Positions 36,614 through 45,870 of a stretch of 64,000 bases of DNA are shown here, in pieces. How positions within the stretch are numbered: position 1 is the stretch's first letter; each line of letters opens with the position of its first letter. A program made the translations under genes and the position numbers. The stretch is from the NCBI RefSeq assembly GCF_900089605.1, contig NZ_LT594324.1:4278001-4342000 (forward strand), written 5' to 3'. The notes beneath the pieces are model-generated. The model did not search any database, had not been told where the DNA came from, and saw only the letters and a list, made by a program, of their open reading frames with translations. Source of the stretch: Micromonospora narathiwatensis. GTDB taxonomy: Bacteria > Actinomycetota > Actinomycetes > Mycobacteriales > Micromonosporaceae.

Positions 36614-37663
36614 TCAGGCGAGGTCGAGGGAGCGGGCGGCGGCCAGGGGGTCGTTGGCGATGGTCACCGGGGCGGGGGCGGTGGAGATGGCCCACTCCGG
36701 GTCCTTGAGGCCGTGGCCGGTGACCGTGCAGACCACCGTCGACCCAGCCGGCACCCGACCGGCGGCGGCCTGCTGGAGCAGACCGGCCACGCTGGCCGCG
36801 CTGCCCAGCTCGACGAACACACCCACCTCGCGGGCCAGCAGCCGGTACGCCGACAGGATCTCCCGGTCGGAGACCGCCGAGATCAGGCCGTCCGAGGCGT
36901 CCCGGGCGTCGACGGCCTTGGTCCAGCTCGCCGGGTTGCCGATCCGGATCGCGGTGGCGATGGTCGACGGCTCCGACACCACCTGGCCGGTGACGATGGG
37001 GGCCGCGCCGGCCGCCTGGAAGCCGTACATCCGCGGGGCCTTCGTGGCGTTGCCGGCCGACAGGTCCTCGCAGTAGCCCATCCAGTAGGCGGAGATGTTG
37101 CCGGCGTTGCCGACCGGCAGGCAGTGGATTTCGGGGGCGTCGCCGAGCGCCTCGACGATCTCGAAGGCGGCGGTCTTCTGGCCGTGCAGCCGGTCGATGT
37201 TGACCGAGTTGACCAGGGCGACCGGGTAGTCCTGGGCGAGCTTGCCGGCCAGCCCCAGGCAGTCGTCGAAGTTGCCCTGCACCTGGAGCAGCTTGGCCCC
37301 GTGCACCAGCGCCTGGGCCAGCTTGCCCAGCGCGATCTTGCCCTGCGGCACCAGCACCGCGCAGGTGATCCCGGCCCGTGCCGCGTACGCGGCGGCGGAG
37401 GCGCTGGTGTTGCCGGTGGAGGCACAGATGATCGCCTTGTTACCGGCCTCGACGGCGGTGGAGACGGCGACCGTCATGCCCCGGTCCTTGAAGGAGCCGG
37501 TGGGGTTGGCCCCCTCCACCTTCAGCCAGACGTCGGCGCCGATCCGGGCGGAGAGCACCGGCGCCGGCAGCAGCGGCGTGTTCCCCTCGTGCAGGGTGAC
37601 GACCGGGGTGGCGTCGGTGACCGGCAGCCGGTCCCGGTACGTCTCGATCAGACCCCGCCACAT
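36614..37663 (-). CDS. thrC: Threonine synthase
   Basis: PLP enzyme that turns O-phosphohomoserine into threonine. The 349-aa protein is of the short class. The PLP lysine is in [11 protein letters not shown], the phosphate-binding loop follows as [15 protein letters not shown], and the C-terminus has [17 protein letters not shown] at 37663 with a GGAG ribosome-binding site. It lies 113 bp after hom in the same direction; thrB, normally next, is displaced. Confidence 0.95.
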   Translation of the reverse strand: MWRGLIETYRDRLPVTDATPVVTLHEGNTPLLPAPVLSARIGADVWLKVEGANPTGSFKDRGMTVAVSTAVEAGNKAIICASTGNTSASAAAYAARAGITCAVLVPQGKIALGKLAQALVHGAKLLQVQGNFDDCLGLAGKLAQDYPVALVNSVNIDRLHGQKTAAFEIVEALGDAPEIHCLPVGNAGNISAYWMGYCEDLSAGNATKAPRMYGFQAAGAAPIVTGQVVSEPSTIATAIRIGNPASWTKAVDARDASDGLISAVSDREILSAYRLLAREVGVFVELGSAASVAGLLQQAAAGRVPAGSTVVCTVTGHGLKDPEWAISTAPAPVTIANDPLAAARSLDLA

Positions 37664-37776
37664 GTCGCTCTCCTCGCCTCGACCGCCCCGGTGGTGTCGG
37701 GGCTCCAACCAGCGTGGACCAGCCTCGCGGACCGGCCACGGGCACACCTCGCCTTAACCACCAGTCGGGACGGAGG

Positions 37777-39102
37777 CTACGCCTCGCCCTCGACCCGCAG
37801 CACGCTGGTCACCGAGCGGACGATCGCCAGCCCGCGCAGCTCCCGTACGGTGGCCGCGAGCGCGGCGTCCGGCGCCACGTGGGTGACGATGACCAGCTCG
37901 GCGTCCTCGCCCCGGCCGGCCGGGCCGCCGCCCGCCGGGCCCTGCCGCACGGTGGCGATGGAGACCTCGTGCCGGGCGAAGACCCCGGCCACCGCCTCCA
38001 GCACACCCGGTCGGTCGGCCACGTCGAGGCTGATGTGGTAGCGGGTGAGCGCCTCCCCCATCGGCCGCACCGACAGGTCCGCGTACGCCGACTCGCTGGC
38101 GGCGTGCACCCCGGCCAGGCGGTTGCGGGCCACCGCCACCACGTCGCCGAGCACGGCGCTGGCGGTCGGCGCGCCGCCCGCGCCCCGGCCGTAGAACATG
38201 AGCTGCCCGGCCGCCTCGGCCTCGACGAAGACCGCGTTGAACGCGTCGCCGACGCTGGCCAGCGGGTGGGTCCGCGGGATCATCGCCGGGTGCACCCGCA
38301 CGCTGACCGTCTCCCGGCCCTCCGCGTCGGCGCCCCGGGCGGCGATGCAGAGCAGCTTGATGGTGCAGCCCATCGCCTTGGCGCTGGCCACGTCGGCGGC
38401 GGTCACCTCGGTGATGCCCTCGCGGTGCACGTCCGCCGCGGTGACCCGGGTGTGGAACGCCAGCGAGGCGAGGATGGCCGCCTTGGCGGCGGCGTCGAAG
38501 CCCTCCACGTCGGCCGTCGGGTCAGCCTCCGCGTACCCCAGCTCGGTGGCCTCCTCCAGCGCCTCGGCGAAGCCGGCGCCGGTGGCGTCCATGGCGGAGA
38601 GGATGAAGTTGGTGGTGCCGTTGACGATCCCGGTGACCCGGTTGATCCGGTCGCCGTGCAGCGACTCGCGCAGCGGGCGCAGCAGCGGGATGGCCCCGGC
38701 GACGCTCGCCTCGTAGTAGAGGTCCGCGCCGCCCTCGGCGGCGGCGTCGTGCAGCGTCGCGCCGTCCTCGGCGAGCAGCGCCTTGTTGGCGGTGACCACG
38801 CTCTTGCCCGCGCGCAGCGCCTCGACCAGCCAGCTCCGGGCCGGCTCGATGCCGCCGACGACCTCCACCACGACGTCCACGTCGTCCCGCTTGACCAGCC
38901 CGAGCGGGTCGGTGGTGAACAGGGCGGGGTCGACCGGCAGGTCGCCGCGGTCCCGGCCGAGCCGGCGTACGGCGATGCCGGCGATCTCCAACGGGGCGCC
39001 GATCCGGGCGGCGAGGTCGGCCGACTGCTCGTGCAGCAGCCGCACCACGTCGCTGCCGACCGTGCCGCAGCCGAGCAGCGCCAAGCGAACGGGTGAGGTC
39101 AT
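37777..39102 (-). CDS. hom: Homoserine dehydrogenase
   Basis: Reduces aspartate semialdehyde to homoserine with NAD(P)H. The 441-aa protein has the nucleotide-binding LALLGCGTVGSDVVRLL, the substrate-binding GTTNFILSAM and a C-terminal ACT domain (LDVADRPGVLEAVAGVFARHEVSIATV) that gives threonine feedback control. Its ATG overlaps the lysA stop (TGATG), so lysA-hom-thrC form one operon. Confidence 0.96.
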   Translation of the reverse strand: MTSPVRLALLGCGTVGSDVVRLLHEQSADLAARIGAPLEIAGIAVRRLGRDRGDLPVDPALFTTDPLGLVKRDDVDVVVEVVGGIEPARSWLVEALRAGKSVVTANKALLAEDGATLHDAAAEGGADLYYEASVAGAIPLLRPLRESLHGDRINRVTGIVNGTTNFILSAMDATGAGFAEALEEATELGYAEADPTADVEGFDAAAKAAILASLAFHTRVTAADVHREGITEVTAADVASAKAMGCTIKLLCIAARGADAEGRETVSVRVHPAMIPRTHPLASVGDAFNAVFVEAEAAGQLMFYGRGAGGAPTASAVLGDVVAVARNRLAGVHAASESAYADLSVRPMGEALTRYHISLDVADRPGVLEAVAGVFARHEVSIATVRQGPAGGGPAGRGEDAELVIVTHVAPDAALAATVRELRGLAIVRSVTSVLRVEGEA

Positions 39103-40508
39103 CCGACATCCAATGCGAGCAGGTCCGCTTCGGTCTCCCGGCGGACGATCAGCCGGGCCCGACCGTCGCGGACGGCGACGACCGGGGGCCGCGGGACGTG
39201 GTTGTAGTTGCTGGCCATGCTCCGGCAGTACGCCCCGGTGCCGGGCACCGCGACAAGATCTCCGGGCTGCACGTCAGCGGGCAGGAATTCATCCTTCACC
39301 ACGACGTCCCCGGACTCACAGTGCTTTCCCACCACGCGGGCGAGCATCGGCTCCGCCGTCGAGACCCGGTTGGCCACCGTCGCCGAGTACGACGCGTCGT
39401 AGAGCGCGGTACGGATGTTGTCGCTCATCCCGCCGTCCACGCTGACATAAGCACGACCATCGGCTGCGCCGCCACCAGTGCCTAACGGCACGGACTTGAC
39501 CGTGCCGACCTCGTAGAGGGTGAAGACGGCGGGCCCGACGATGGCCCGGCCCGGCTCGATGGACAGGTGCGGCACGGCCAGGTTCTCGGCCGCGCACTCC
39601 CCGTCGACGATCTTGCGGAGCCGCTTGGCCAGCTCGTGCGGCGCGGCCGGATCGTCCTGGGTGGTGTACGCGATGCCGAACCCACCGCCCAGGTCCAGCT
39701 CGGGCAACTCCACCCCGCGGGCGTCGCGGATCTGCGCCTGGAGGCTCAGCACCCGGCGGGCGGAGACCTCGAAGCCGCTGGCGTCGAAGATCTGCGAGCC
39801 GATGTGCGAGTGCAGTCCGCGCAGCTCCAGCACACCCTCGTCGATGATCTTGAAGGCCGCCGCCGCAGCCGCACCGCCGGCGAGCGAGAAGCCGAACTTC
39901 TGGTCCTCGTGCGCGGTGGCGATGAACTCGTGGGTGTGCGCCTCCACGCCGACGGTGACCCGGACCAGCACCTTGGGGCGTACCCCGCGCTCGCGGGCGA
40001 GCGCGGTCAGCCGGTCGATCTCGGTGAACGAGTCGAGGATGATCCGGCCCACCCCGGCGTCCAGCGCCCGGGTCAGCTCGGTCACCGACTTGTTGTTGCC
40101 GTGGAAGCCGATCCGCGCAGGCTCCATCCCGGCCGACAGCGCGGTGGCCAGCTCACCGCCGGTGCAGACGTCGAGGAAGAGGCCCTCCTCGGCGATCATG
40201 CGGACCACCGCGCGGCAGAGGAACGCCTTGCCGGCGTAGTAGACGTCGGCGTCGGGGAAGGCGGCCCGGAACTCGCGGCAGCGCGAGCGCAGGTCGTCCT
40301 CGTCCAGCACGTACACCGGGGTGCCGTACTCGGCGGCCAGGTCACGGACGTCCAGGCCGGCGACCGCCAGCGCGCCGTCCGCGCCGCGCGTCACGTGCCG
40401 CGGCCAGAGCTGCGGCACCAGGGCGTTGACGTCGACCGGGGTACGCAGCCAGGCGGGCCCCCGGTGGCCGATCTCGCCGTGCAGGGCACCGGCCTCGTGC
40501 GCGCGCAT
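39099..40508 (-). CDS. lysA: Diaminopimelate decarboxylase
   Basis: Converts meso-diaminopimelate to lysine. The 469-aa fold-III PLP enzyme has the PLP lysine in VYYAGKAFLCRAVV, the GGGFGIAY PLP-phosphate motif and CESGDVVVKDEFLP with the catalytic Cys contributed across the dimer. The first 45 residues are a lineage-specific extension. It lies 7 bp after argS, and its stop overlaps the start of hom. Confidence 0.95.
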   Translation of the reverse strand: MRAHEAGALHGEIGHRGPAWLRTPVDVNALVPQLWPRHVTRGADGALAVAGLDVRDLAAEYGTPVYVLDEDDLRSRCREFRAAFPDADVYYAGKAFLCRAVVRMIAEEGLFLDVCTGGELATALSAGMEPARIGFHGNNKSVTELTRALDAGVGRIILDSFTEIDRLTALARERGVRPKVLVRVTVGVEAHTHEFIATAHEDQKFGFSLAGGAAAAAAFKIIDEGVLELRGLHSHIGSQIFDASGFEVSARRVLSLQAQIRDARGVELPELDLGGGFGIAYTTQDDPAAPHELAKRLRKIVDGECAAENLAVPHLSIEPGRAIVGPAVFTLYEVGTVKSVPLGTGGGAADGRAYVSVDGGMSDNIRTALYDASYSATVANRVSTAEPMLARVVGKHCESGDVVVKDEFLPADVQPGDLVAVPGTGAYCRSMASNYNHVPRPPVVAVRDGRARLIVRRETEADLLALDVG

Positions 40509-40515
40509 GTGCTCG

Positions 40516-42180
40516 TTACATCCTTTCCGGGGCGGAGACGCCGAGCAGGTGCAGGCCGTTGGCGATGACCACCCGCGTCGCGTCGTTGAGCCAGAGCCGG
40601 GCCCGGTGCAGGTCGGTGACCTCCTCGTCGCCGCGCGGCAGGATCCGGCAGTTGTCGTAGAACCGGTGGTACGCCCCGGCCAGCCGCTCCAGGTAGCGGG
40701 CGACCAGGTGCGGACCGCGCAGCTCGGCCGCCGAGGACACCACGGCCGGGAACTCGGCGAGCGCCTTGAGCAGCTCGTTCTCCTTCTCGTGGGAGAGCAG
40801 CTCGGCGTGGAAGCCGGCGGCGTCGCCCCGGGTCAGCCCCACCTCGGCGGCGTTGCGCCCGACGCTGGCCGTCCGGGCGGCGACGTACTGCACGTAGTAG
40901 ACCGGGTTGTCGCGGGTGGCCCGGGTCCACAGCTCCACGTCGATGTCGATCGGGGAGTCGCTGGAGTAGCGGGCCAGCGCGTACCGGGAGGCGTCCACGC
41001 CGATCGCGTCGACCAGGTCCTCCAGGGTGACCACGGTGCCGGCCCGCTTGCTCATCCGCACCGGAGCGCCGTCGCGGACCAGGTTGACCAGCTGGCCGAT
41101 GAGGATCTCCAGGTTGTGCTCCGGGTCGTCGCCGAAGCAGGCGGCCATCGCCTTCATCCGGCCGATGTAGCCGTGGTGGTCGGCGCCCAGCATGATCACC
41201 ACGCGCTCGAAGCCGCGCTCGCGCTTGTCGAGGTAGTAGGCGCAGTCGGCGGCGAAGTAGGTCCACTCGCCGTTGGACTTGCGCAGCACCCGGTCCTTGT
41301 CGTCGCCGAAGTCGGTGGTACGCAGCCAGGTCGCCCCGTCGGCCTCGAAGATGTGCCCCTGCTCCCGCAGCCGGACCAGCGCCTTCTCCAGCTCGCCCCG
41401 GTCGTGCAGGTCCTTCTCGTTGAAGTAGGTGTCGAACTCCACGCCGAAGTCGCGCAGCGACGACTTGATCTCCTCGAACATGAGCTGGACGCCCTCGACC
41501 CGGAACACCTCCTGGGCCGCGGCGTCGTCCAGCTCCAGCACCTCCGGCCGGCGCTTGACCACCTCGGTCGCGATCTCCGCGATGTACGCGCCGCCGTAGC
41601 CGTCCTCCGGGGCCGGCTCGCCCTTCGCGGCGGCCAGCAGGGACCGGGCGAACCGGTCGATCTGGGAACCGGCGTCGTTGAAGTAGTACTCCGTGCCGAC
41701 GTCGGCGCCGGTGGCGCGGAGCAGCCGGCTGAGCGCGTCGCCGACGGCCGCCCAGCGGACGCCGCCGATGTGCACCGGGCCGGTCGGGTTCGCCGAGACG
41801 AACTCCAGGTTGATCTTCTGGCCGGCGAGGGTGTCGCTGCGGCCGTACTCCGGGCCGGCCTCGACGATGACCTTGGCGAGCTGGCCGGCGGCGGCCGCGT
41901 CGAGCCGGATGTTCAGGAAGCCCGGGCCGGCGATCTCCACCGACTTGATCCCCGGCGCCCGCCCGAGCTGCTCGGCCAGGTCGGTGGCCAACTCCCGCGG
42001 GGGTACGCCCACCTTCTTGCTGAGCTGCAGCGCCAGCGTCGAGGCGTAGTCGCCGTGCTCAGGGTTACGGGGTCGCTCGACGGTGGTCTGCGCGGGCAGC
42101 GCGGCGCGATCCAGGCCCCGGTCTTCGAAGACGGCATGGGCTGCGGAGAGGACGACCTCGGCGAGTTCTGCGGGAGTCAC
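40516..42180 (-). CDS. argS: Arginyl-tRNA synthetase
   Basis: Class I synthetase that charges tRNA-Arg, 554 aa. The signature HIGG lies in [17 protein letters not shown] and the KMSK-like loop is [11 protein letters not shown]. An Add-1 N-terminal tRNA-recognition domain and a DALR C-terminal domain ending in Met are present. GTG at 42180 follows a TAACAT -10 box by 6 nt, a leaderless start for the argS-lysA-hom-thrC operon. Confidence 0.96.
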   Translation of the reverse strand: MTPAELAEVVLSAAHAVFEDRGLDRAALPAQTTVERPRNPEHGDYASTLALQLSKKVGVPPRELATDLAEQLGRAPGIKSVEIAGPGFLNIRLDAAAAGQLAKVIVEAGPEYGRSDTLAGQKINLEFVSANPTGPVHIGGVRWAAVGDALSRLLRATGADVGTEYYFNDAGSQIDRFARSLLAAAKGEPAPEDGYGGAYIAEIATEVVKRRPEVLELDDAAAQEVFRVEGVQLMFEEIKSSLRDFGVEFDTYFNEKDLHDRGELEKALVRLREQGHIFEADGATWLRTTDFGDDKDRVLRKSNGEWTYFAADCAYYLDKRERGFERVVIMLGADHHGYIGRMKAMAACFGDDPEHNLEILIGQLVNLVRDGAPVRMSKRAGTVVTLEDLVDAIGVDASRYALARYSSDSPIDIDVELWTRATRDNPVYYVQYVAARTASVGRNAAEVGLTRGDAAGFHAELLSHEKENELLKALAEFPAVVSSAAELRGPHLVARYLERLAGAYHRFYDNCRILPRGDEEVTDLHRARLWLNDATRVVIANGLHLLGVSAPERM

Positions 42181-42186
42181 CGATCC

Positions 42187-42205
42187 ATGTTATCGGGGGT
42201 AGACT
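42187..42205. promoter_or_regulatory. Divergent -10 boxes for argS and the DUF3105 gene
   Basis: TAACAT on the minus strand (42187-42192) serves argS at 6 nt. TAGACT on the plus strand (42200-42205) would give the DUF3105 gene a leader of about 65 nt. The two boxes are only 7 bp apart, so the promoters may compete. Confidence 0.55.
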
Positions 42206-42278
42206 CGGGCACCGCGGCGGCGACCAGCATGTGAACCGGGGTCGCGGCTCCCCTGACCGACCGACCTGACGAGGCACG

Positions 42279-43103
42279 ATGAGCATCAGCACCCCGGGCG
42301 GCCCGGAGCGCCGCCCGACCGTGGTCAGCACCGGCAAGAAGCCGGCGGCCGGCCGGCCGGCCGCGGGCGACAAGCCCGCCGGCGACAAGGCGGGGGCCGG
42401 AAAGGGCACCCCGCGGGCAGGCGCCGGCGGCAAGGGCCGCAAGCCGATCGCGCCGGTGAAGGTCAGTCAGGGCCGGTCGTGGGGGCCGATCGCGCTCTTC
42501 GTCGCGGTCGGCGTGCTGGCCGTCGGCATCGTCGGGGTCGGCGCCTGGGCGGTCTACCGGGGCTCCCAGCCGTGGCAGGAGCGGGCCGACGCGATCAAGG
42601 GTGTGGTCGACTTCCGCAAGAAGGACAAGGACCTGGTCGCCGGCGGCAACCACCAGGCGGGCACGATCAAGTACGACGTCCTCCCGCCGGTGGCCGGCCC
42701 GCACAACCCGGCCTGGCAGAACTGCATGGGCGACGTCTACGACGCCCCGATCGCCAACGAGCACGCGGTGCACAGCCTGGAGCACGGCACGGTCTGGATC
42801 ACCTACCGCCCGGACCTGCCGGCCGACCAGGTGGCGAAGCTCAAGGCCAAGGTGCAGGGCAAGGAGAAGCTGATGCTCAGCCCGTACGAGGGGCTGGACA
42901 AGCCGATCTCGCTGCAGGCCTGGGGCTTCCAGCTCAAGGTCGACAACGCCGACGACAGCCGGATCGACGACTTCATCAAGACGCTGCGGGTGAACGCCTC
43001 CATCGAGGGGCCGAACGCCAACTGCGACCAGGGCGTCACGGCCACCGGCACCACCCCGCGGGACAACCTGGGCAACCAGATGCCCGAGCAGCCGACCCAG
43101 TGA
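42279..43103 (+). CDS. DUF3105 membrane-anchored protein
   Basis: A 274-aa protein. Residues 1-65 are a disordered Ala/Gly/Lys/Pro-rich cytoplasmic segment, 69-93 a membrane helix, and the rest an extracytoplasmic DUF3105 domain with HNPAWQNCMGDVYD, NEHAVHSLEHGTVWITY and ASIEGPNANCDQ. The conserved His and Cys residues suggest a metal or redox site; the family function is not established. It forms an operon with the DUF305 gene 10 bp downstream, a common pairing. Confidence 0.85.
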   Translation: MSISTPGGPERRPTVVSTGKKPAAGRPAAGDKPAGDKAGAGKGTPRAGAGGKGRKPIAPVKVSQGRSWGPIALFVAVGVLAVGIVGVGAWAVYRGSQPWQERADAIKGVVDFRKKDKDLVAGGNHQAGTIKYDVLPPVAGPHNPAWQNCMGDVYDAPIANEHAVHSLEHGTVWITYRPDLPADQVAKLKAKVQGKEKLMLSPYEGLDKPISLQAWGFQLKVDNADDSRIDDFIKTLRVNASIEGPNANCDQGVTATGTTPRDNLGNQMPEQPTQ

Positions 43104-43113
43104 GGACGCCGCG

Positions 43114-43779
43114 ATGACCGCCGTGACCACGGACGCCGACCTCGCCGAGGCCCCGGCCACCGATGACGGTGGCCGGCGGGGGGTGCGCCGCTTCGGCACC
43201 ATCGCCCTGGCCGCCGCCGTCGTGGTCGGTCTCCTGCTCGGGTACGCGGGTGGCCTGCTCACCCCGACGCTCGCCCGTCCGGGTGAAAACTCGGTCGAGG
43301 CCGGCTTCGCCCGGGACATGACCACCCACCACGCGCAGGCGGTGGCGATGGGGCTGATGGCCTTCCAGCAGGGCCAGGATCCGGAGGTACGCCAGATCGG
43401 CGGCGACATCGCCACCGGGCAGCAGGGCGAGATCGGCACCATGCAGACCTGGCTGCGGCTGTGGAAGCTGGACCCGACCGGCGACCAGCCGCCGATGGCC
43501 TGGATGTCGGACGGGGCCGGCCTGGTCAAGGACGGCCTGATGCCGGGCATGGCCACGCCGGACGAGATGAAGAGGCTGCGGGCCGCCCAGGGGCGCGAGT
43601 TCGATCTGCTCTTCCTCCAGCTGATGATCCGGCACCACCTCGGCGGGGTCCACATGATCCAGGGGGTCCTCGACGAGGGGCACGACAAGGATGTGCTCCT
43701 CGTCGCGCAGACCATGAAGAACACCCAGCAGAAGGACCTGACCAACCTCCAGGCCGCACTCAAGCGGCTGGGTGGCTGA
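43114..43779 (+). CDS. DUF305 (ferritin-like) membrane-anchored protein
   Basis: A 221-aa protein with an N-terminal membrane helix (TIALAAAVVVGLLLGYAGGLL) and an extracytoplasmic DUF305 four-helix bundle. Conserved features are FARDMTTHHAQAVAMGLMA and LLFLQLMIRHHLGGVHM, with His and Met residues suited to copper or other metal binding. It ends near a strong terminator. With DUF3105 it may work in metal handling at the cell surface, which is inference. Confidence 0.87.
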   Translation: MTAVTTDADLAEAPATDDGGRRGVRRFGTIALAAAVVVGLLLGYAGGLLTPTLARPGENSVEAGFARDMTTHHAQAVAMGLMAFQQGQDPEVRQIGGDIATGQQGEIGTMQTWLRLWKLDPTGDQPPMAWMSDGAGLVKDGLMPGMATPDEMKRLRAAQGREFDLLFLQLMIRHHLGGVHMIQGVLDEGHDKDVLLVAQTMKNTQQKDLTNLQAALKRLGG

Positions 43780-43799
43780 GCCGTCCCAGCACCTGCTCC

Positions 43800-43833
43800 C
43801 GTAGGGCCCGCGTCACGCGACGCGGGCCCTACG
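43800..43833 (+). terminator. Rho-independent terminator after the DUF305 gene
   Basis: Perfect 15-bp stem CGTAGGGCCCGCGTC with its complement (43800-43814, 43819-43833) and a 4-nt loop. Confidence 0.9.
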
Positions 43834-43860
43834 GCGTAACCGGCCCGACCCTTGTCCGTT

Positions 43861-44661
43861 ATGCCGGCTAATCACGTTTCATGGTCATCCAACCCATTGC
43901 ACTGCTTGGAGACTTTTCTCCCCACATATCGTGACCAGTTGCGATTCGGGCTCGTTGCGCAGGACGTGGGGGTTGCACTCAGAGACGCAGGGCGGTCGGT
44001 GACCAGCTGGTGCCGACGCCACACCATCGGCGGTGACGGGGCGGTGGCAGCCGTCCGTCGCGGACAGCGGCCGGGCGAGTCGGGAACGCTCAGCCGCGAA
44101 CAGGAACTCGAACTGATCGACGTGCTGCGGGGCGTCCACCCCGACGAGTTCGGCCTGGACGAGGAGCTCTGGACGCGACAGAGCCTGACCGCCCTCATCC
44201 AGCGCCGGTTCGACCTGGCGATGGACGCCGGCACGGTCGGGGCGTACCTGCGGGCCTGGGGGTTGGGTCCGCGGGAGCCCCGGGAGCGGGCCTGTGGGCT
44301 CTGCGTGGCCGCGGTCGAGCGCTGGGTACGCACCGAGTACCCGTCGATCACCGGGGCCGCCCAGGAGCACGCCGCGGAGGTCTACTGGATCGGCCGGATA
44401 CGCCTGCGCGGCACCATGCCGGCGGCCGACGTGATCTCGGCGGTCTCCTCCCGCGGCCGGGTACGCTTCATGATCACCACGCCCTCGGTCGACCCGCCGC
44501 TCCCCCGCGACTTCGTGCTGCGCCTCAGTGGCGCCGAGGAGCGCACGGTGCACCTGATCGTCGACGGCTCGTGGCCCCGCAACGAGTGGCCGCGCCGCCT
44601 CCCCCGGCGCATCGTCCTGCACCCGCTCCCCAGCTGCGGCCGGTCCCTCGCCGCCGCGTGA
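43861..44661 (+). CDS. IS630-type transposase derivative, catalytically dead, probably domesticated
   Basis: A 266-aa protein with helix-turn-helix and winged-helix regions (REQELELIDVLRG, then ELWTRQSLTALIQRRFDLAM, TVGAYLRAWGLGPREPRE) that match the DNA-binding half of IS630/Tc1-mariner transposases. The catalytic half is recognisable but altered: the first Asp, normally in a WVDEAGLR-like motif, is replaced in VYWIGRIRLRG; the following segment is shortened to reach VISAVSSRGRVRFM; HLIVDGSWPRNEW keeps the second Asp; and the protein ends before the third acidic residue. It is a full-length open frame without stops or frameshifts. Start uncertain: ATG 43861, TTG 43852 or a later GTG near 43966 are possible, since the first 100 bp are AT-rich with a GGAGA/TCTCC hairpin at 43908-43921. 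Confidence 0.7.
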   Translation: MPANHVSWSSNPLHCLETFLPTYRDQLRFGLVAQDVGVALRDAGRSVTSWCRRHTIGGDGAVAAVRRGQRPGESGTLSREQELELIDVLRGVHPDEFGLDEELWTRQSLTALIQRRFDLAMDAGTVGAYLRAWGLGPREPRERACGLCVAAVERWVRTEYPSITGAAQEHAAEVYWIGRIRLRGTMPAADVISAVSSRGRVRFMITTPSVDPPLPRDFVLRLSGAEERTVHLIVDGSWPRNEWPRRLPRRIVLHPLPSCGRSLAAA

Positions 44662-44691
44662 GCACGCGAAGATCAGCGCGCGGGGTGCCGA

Positions 44692-44722
44692 TTGGGTGAT
44701 CCGGAGGCGGGTTTGCTACTCT
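44692..44722 (+). promoter_or_regulatory. tRNA-Arg promoter
   Basis: -35 TTGGGT (44692-44697) and -10 TACTCT (44717-44722), 19-bp spacer, ending 14 bp before the tRNA. Confidence 0.5.
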
Positions 44723-44736
44723 TCTCGGGTCGCTGA

Positions 44737-44808
44737 GCCCCCGTAGCTCAGGGGATAGAGCACCGCCCTCCGGAGGCGGGGGCGCAGGTTCGAATCCTGC
44801 CGGGGGCA
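44737..44808 (+). tRNA. tRNA-Arg(CCG)
   Basis: A 72-nt cloverleaf: acceptor GCCCCCG/CGGGGGC, D arm GCTC/GAGC, anticodon stem CCGCC/GGCGG with loop CTCCGGA giving anticodon CCG (reads CGG), 4-nt variable loop, T arm GCAGG-TTCGAAT-CCTGC and discriminator A. CCA is not encoded. A terminator follows directly. Confidence 0.95.
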
Positions 44809-44816
44809 CAGACATC

Positions 44817-44845
44817 AGAAGCCCGGGCCGATGGCCCGGGCTTCT
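44817..44845. terminator. Bidirectional terminator after tRNA-Arg and the LigD-type gene
   Basis: Perfect 13-bp stem AGAAGCCCGGGCC with its complement (44817-44829, 44833-44845), 3-nt loop. Confidence 0.9.
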
Positions 44846-44861
44846 GCCGTGTACGCGGCGG

Positions 44862-45821
44862 TCAGCCGGCCTCGCGACGGGCCTTCGCGCGACGCTTGCC
44901 CTCGTGCATCGCCTGCACCCGGGCCACCGGGATGGTCCGCCCCTCGGCGACCAGATCGGCCGGGAGCGACTGCGGAGCCGGCAGCGCATCCGCCCACGGG
45001 TCCCGCTCGGCGACCAGCGCCGGCACGGTCCGTACGGTGAAGTCGGCGGGCGTGACCGACTCCAGGTCGTCCCAGCCGACCGGGTACGACACCGGCGTGC
45101 CCGGCCGGATCCGGGGGCTGTACGCCGCCACCACCGTCGCCCCGTACGCCCGGGTCGAGTCGACGAACACCCGGCCGCCCCGGTCCTCGACGATGAAGGC
45201 GGTGGTGGCCAGCGCCGGGTCGAGCCGTTCGGCGTGGACGGCGAGAGCCCGGGTCGCGGCGGCGGCCTCCTCGGCGGTGGTCCCGGCGTCCACCGGCACG
45301 ATCACGTGCACGCCCTTGGCGCCGCTGGTCTTCACCGCCCCGGCCAGCCCGACGTCGGCGAGCGCCTGCCGGACCAGCAGCGCGGCCCGGACCGCCGCGC
45401 CGAACGAGTCGCCGGGGGGCGGGTCGAGGTCGAGCACCAGATGGCTGGGGTGCTCCGGCCGGCCGGCGACGCCCAGCGTCGGGTGGTACTCCACCGCCCG
45501 CTGGTTGGCGAACCAGAGCAGCGTCCGTCGGTCGTCGCAGAGGGCGTACGAGATCCGCCGGCGGGACGCCTCCGCCCACACCGAGGTGCGGCGCACCCAG
45601 TCCGGGGTGTACTTCGGCAGGTTCTTCTGCATGAACGGGTCCTGCCCGGGCCGCACCCGGACCACCGAGAGCGGCCGGTCGCGCAGCTCCGGCAGGATCC
45701 GCTCGTGCACGGCGTCCAGGTAGTCGACCAGATCGCGCTTGGTCGCCCCGGCCCCGTCGAACAGCGGCTGGTCCAGATTGGTCAGCGAGATCCCGTCCCG
45801 GGTCTCGTCAGCGGTGGCCAT
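44862..45821 (-). CDS. LigD-type polymerase/primase domain protein
   Basis: A 319-aa stand-alone polymerase of the archaeo-eukaryotic primase fold, as in LigD of bacterial non-homologous end joining. The catalytic Asp pair lies in SHLVLDLDPPPGDSFGAA, the phosphate-binding His in KTSGAKGVHVIVPV, and the third Asp is expected around FVDSTRAYGATVVAAYS. It fills gaps with rNTPs or dNTPs. No ligase, nuclease or Ku gene is in the window. ATG at 45821 with GGAAAGGTG upstream. Confidence 0.9.
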   Translation of the reverse strand: MATADETRDGISLTNLDQPLFDGAGATKRDLVDYLDAVHERILPELRDRPLSVVRVRPGQDPFMQKNLPKYTPDWVRRTSVWAEASRRRISYALCDDRRTLLWFANQRAVEYHPTLGVAGRPEHPSHLVLDLDPPPGDSFGAAVRAALLVRQALADVGLAGAVKTSGAKGVHVIVPVDAGTTAEEAAAATRALAVHAERLDPALATTAFIVEDRGGRVFVDSTRAYGATVVAAYSPRIRPGTPVSYPVGWDDLESVTPADFTVRTVPALVAERDPWADALPAPQSLPADLVAEGRTIPVARVQAMHEGKRRAKARREAG

Positions 45822-45870
45822 CCGTTCACCTTTCCGGGCCGGGGACGCCTCGGCAACCCCGACACCCGGT

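Noticed and set aside
44737..44808. tRNA-Arg as an integrated-element attachment site
   Set aside because: No integrase and no second copy of the tRNA 3' end seen in the window.
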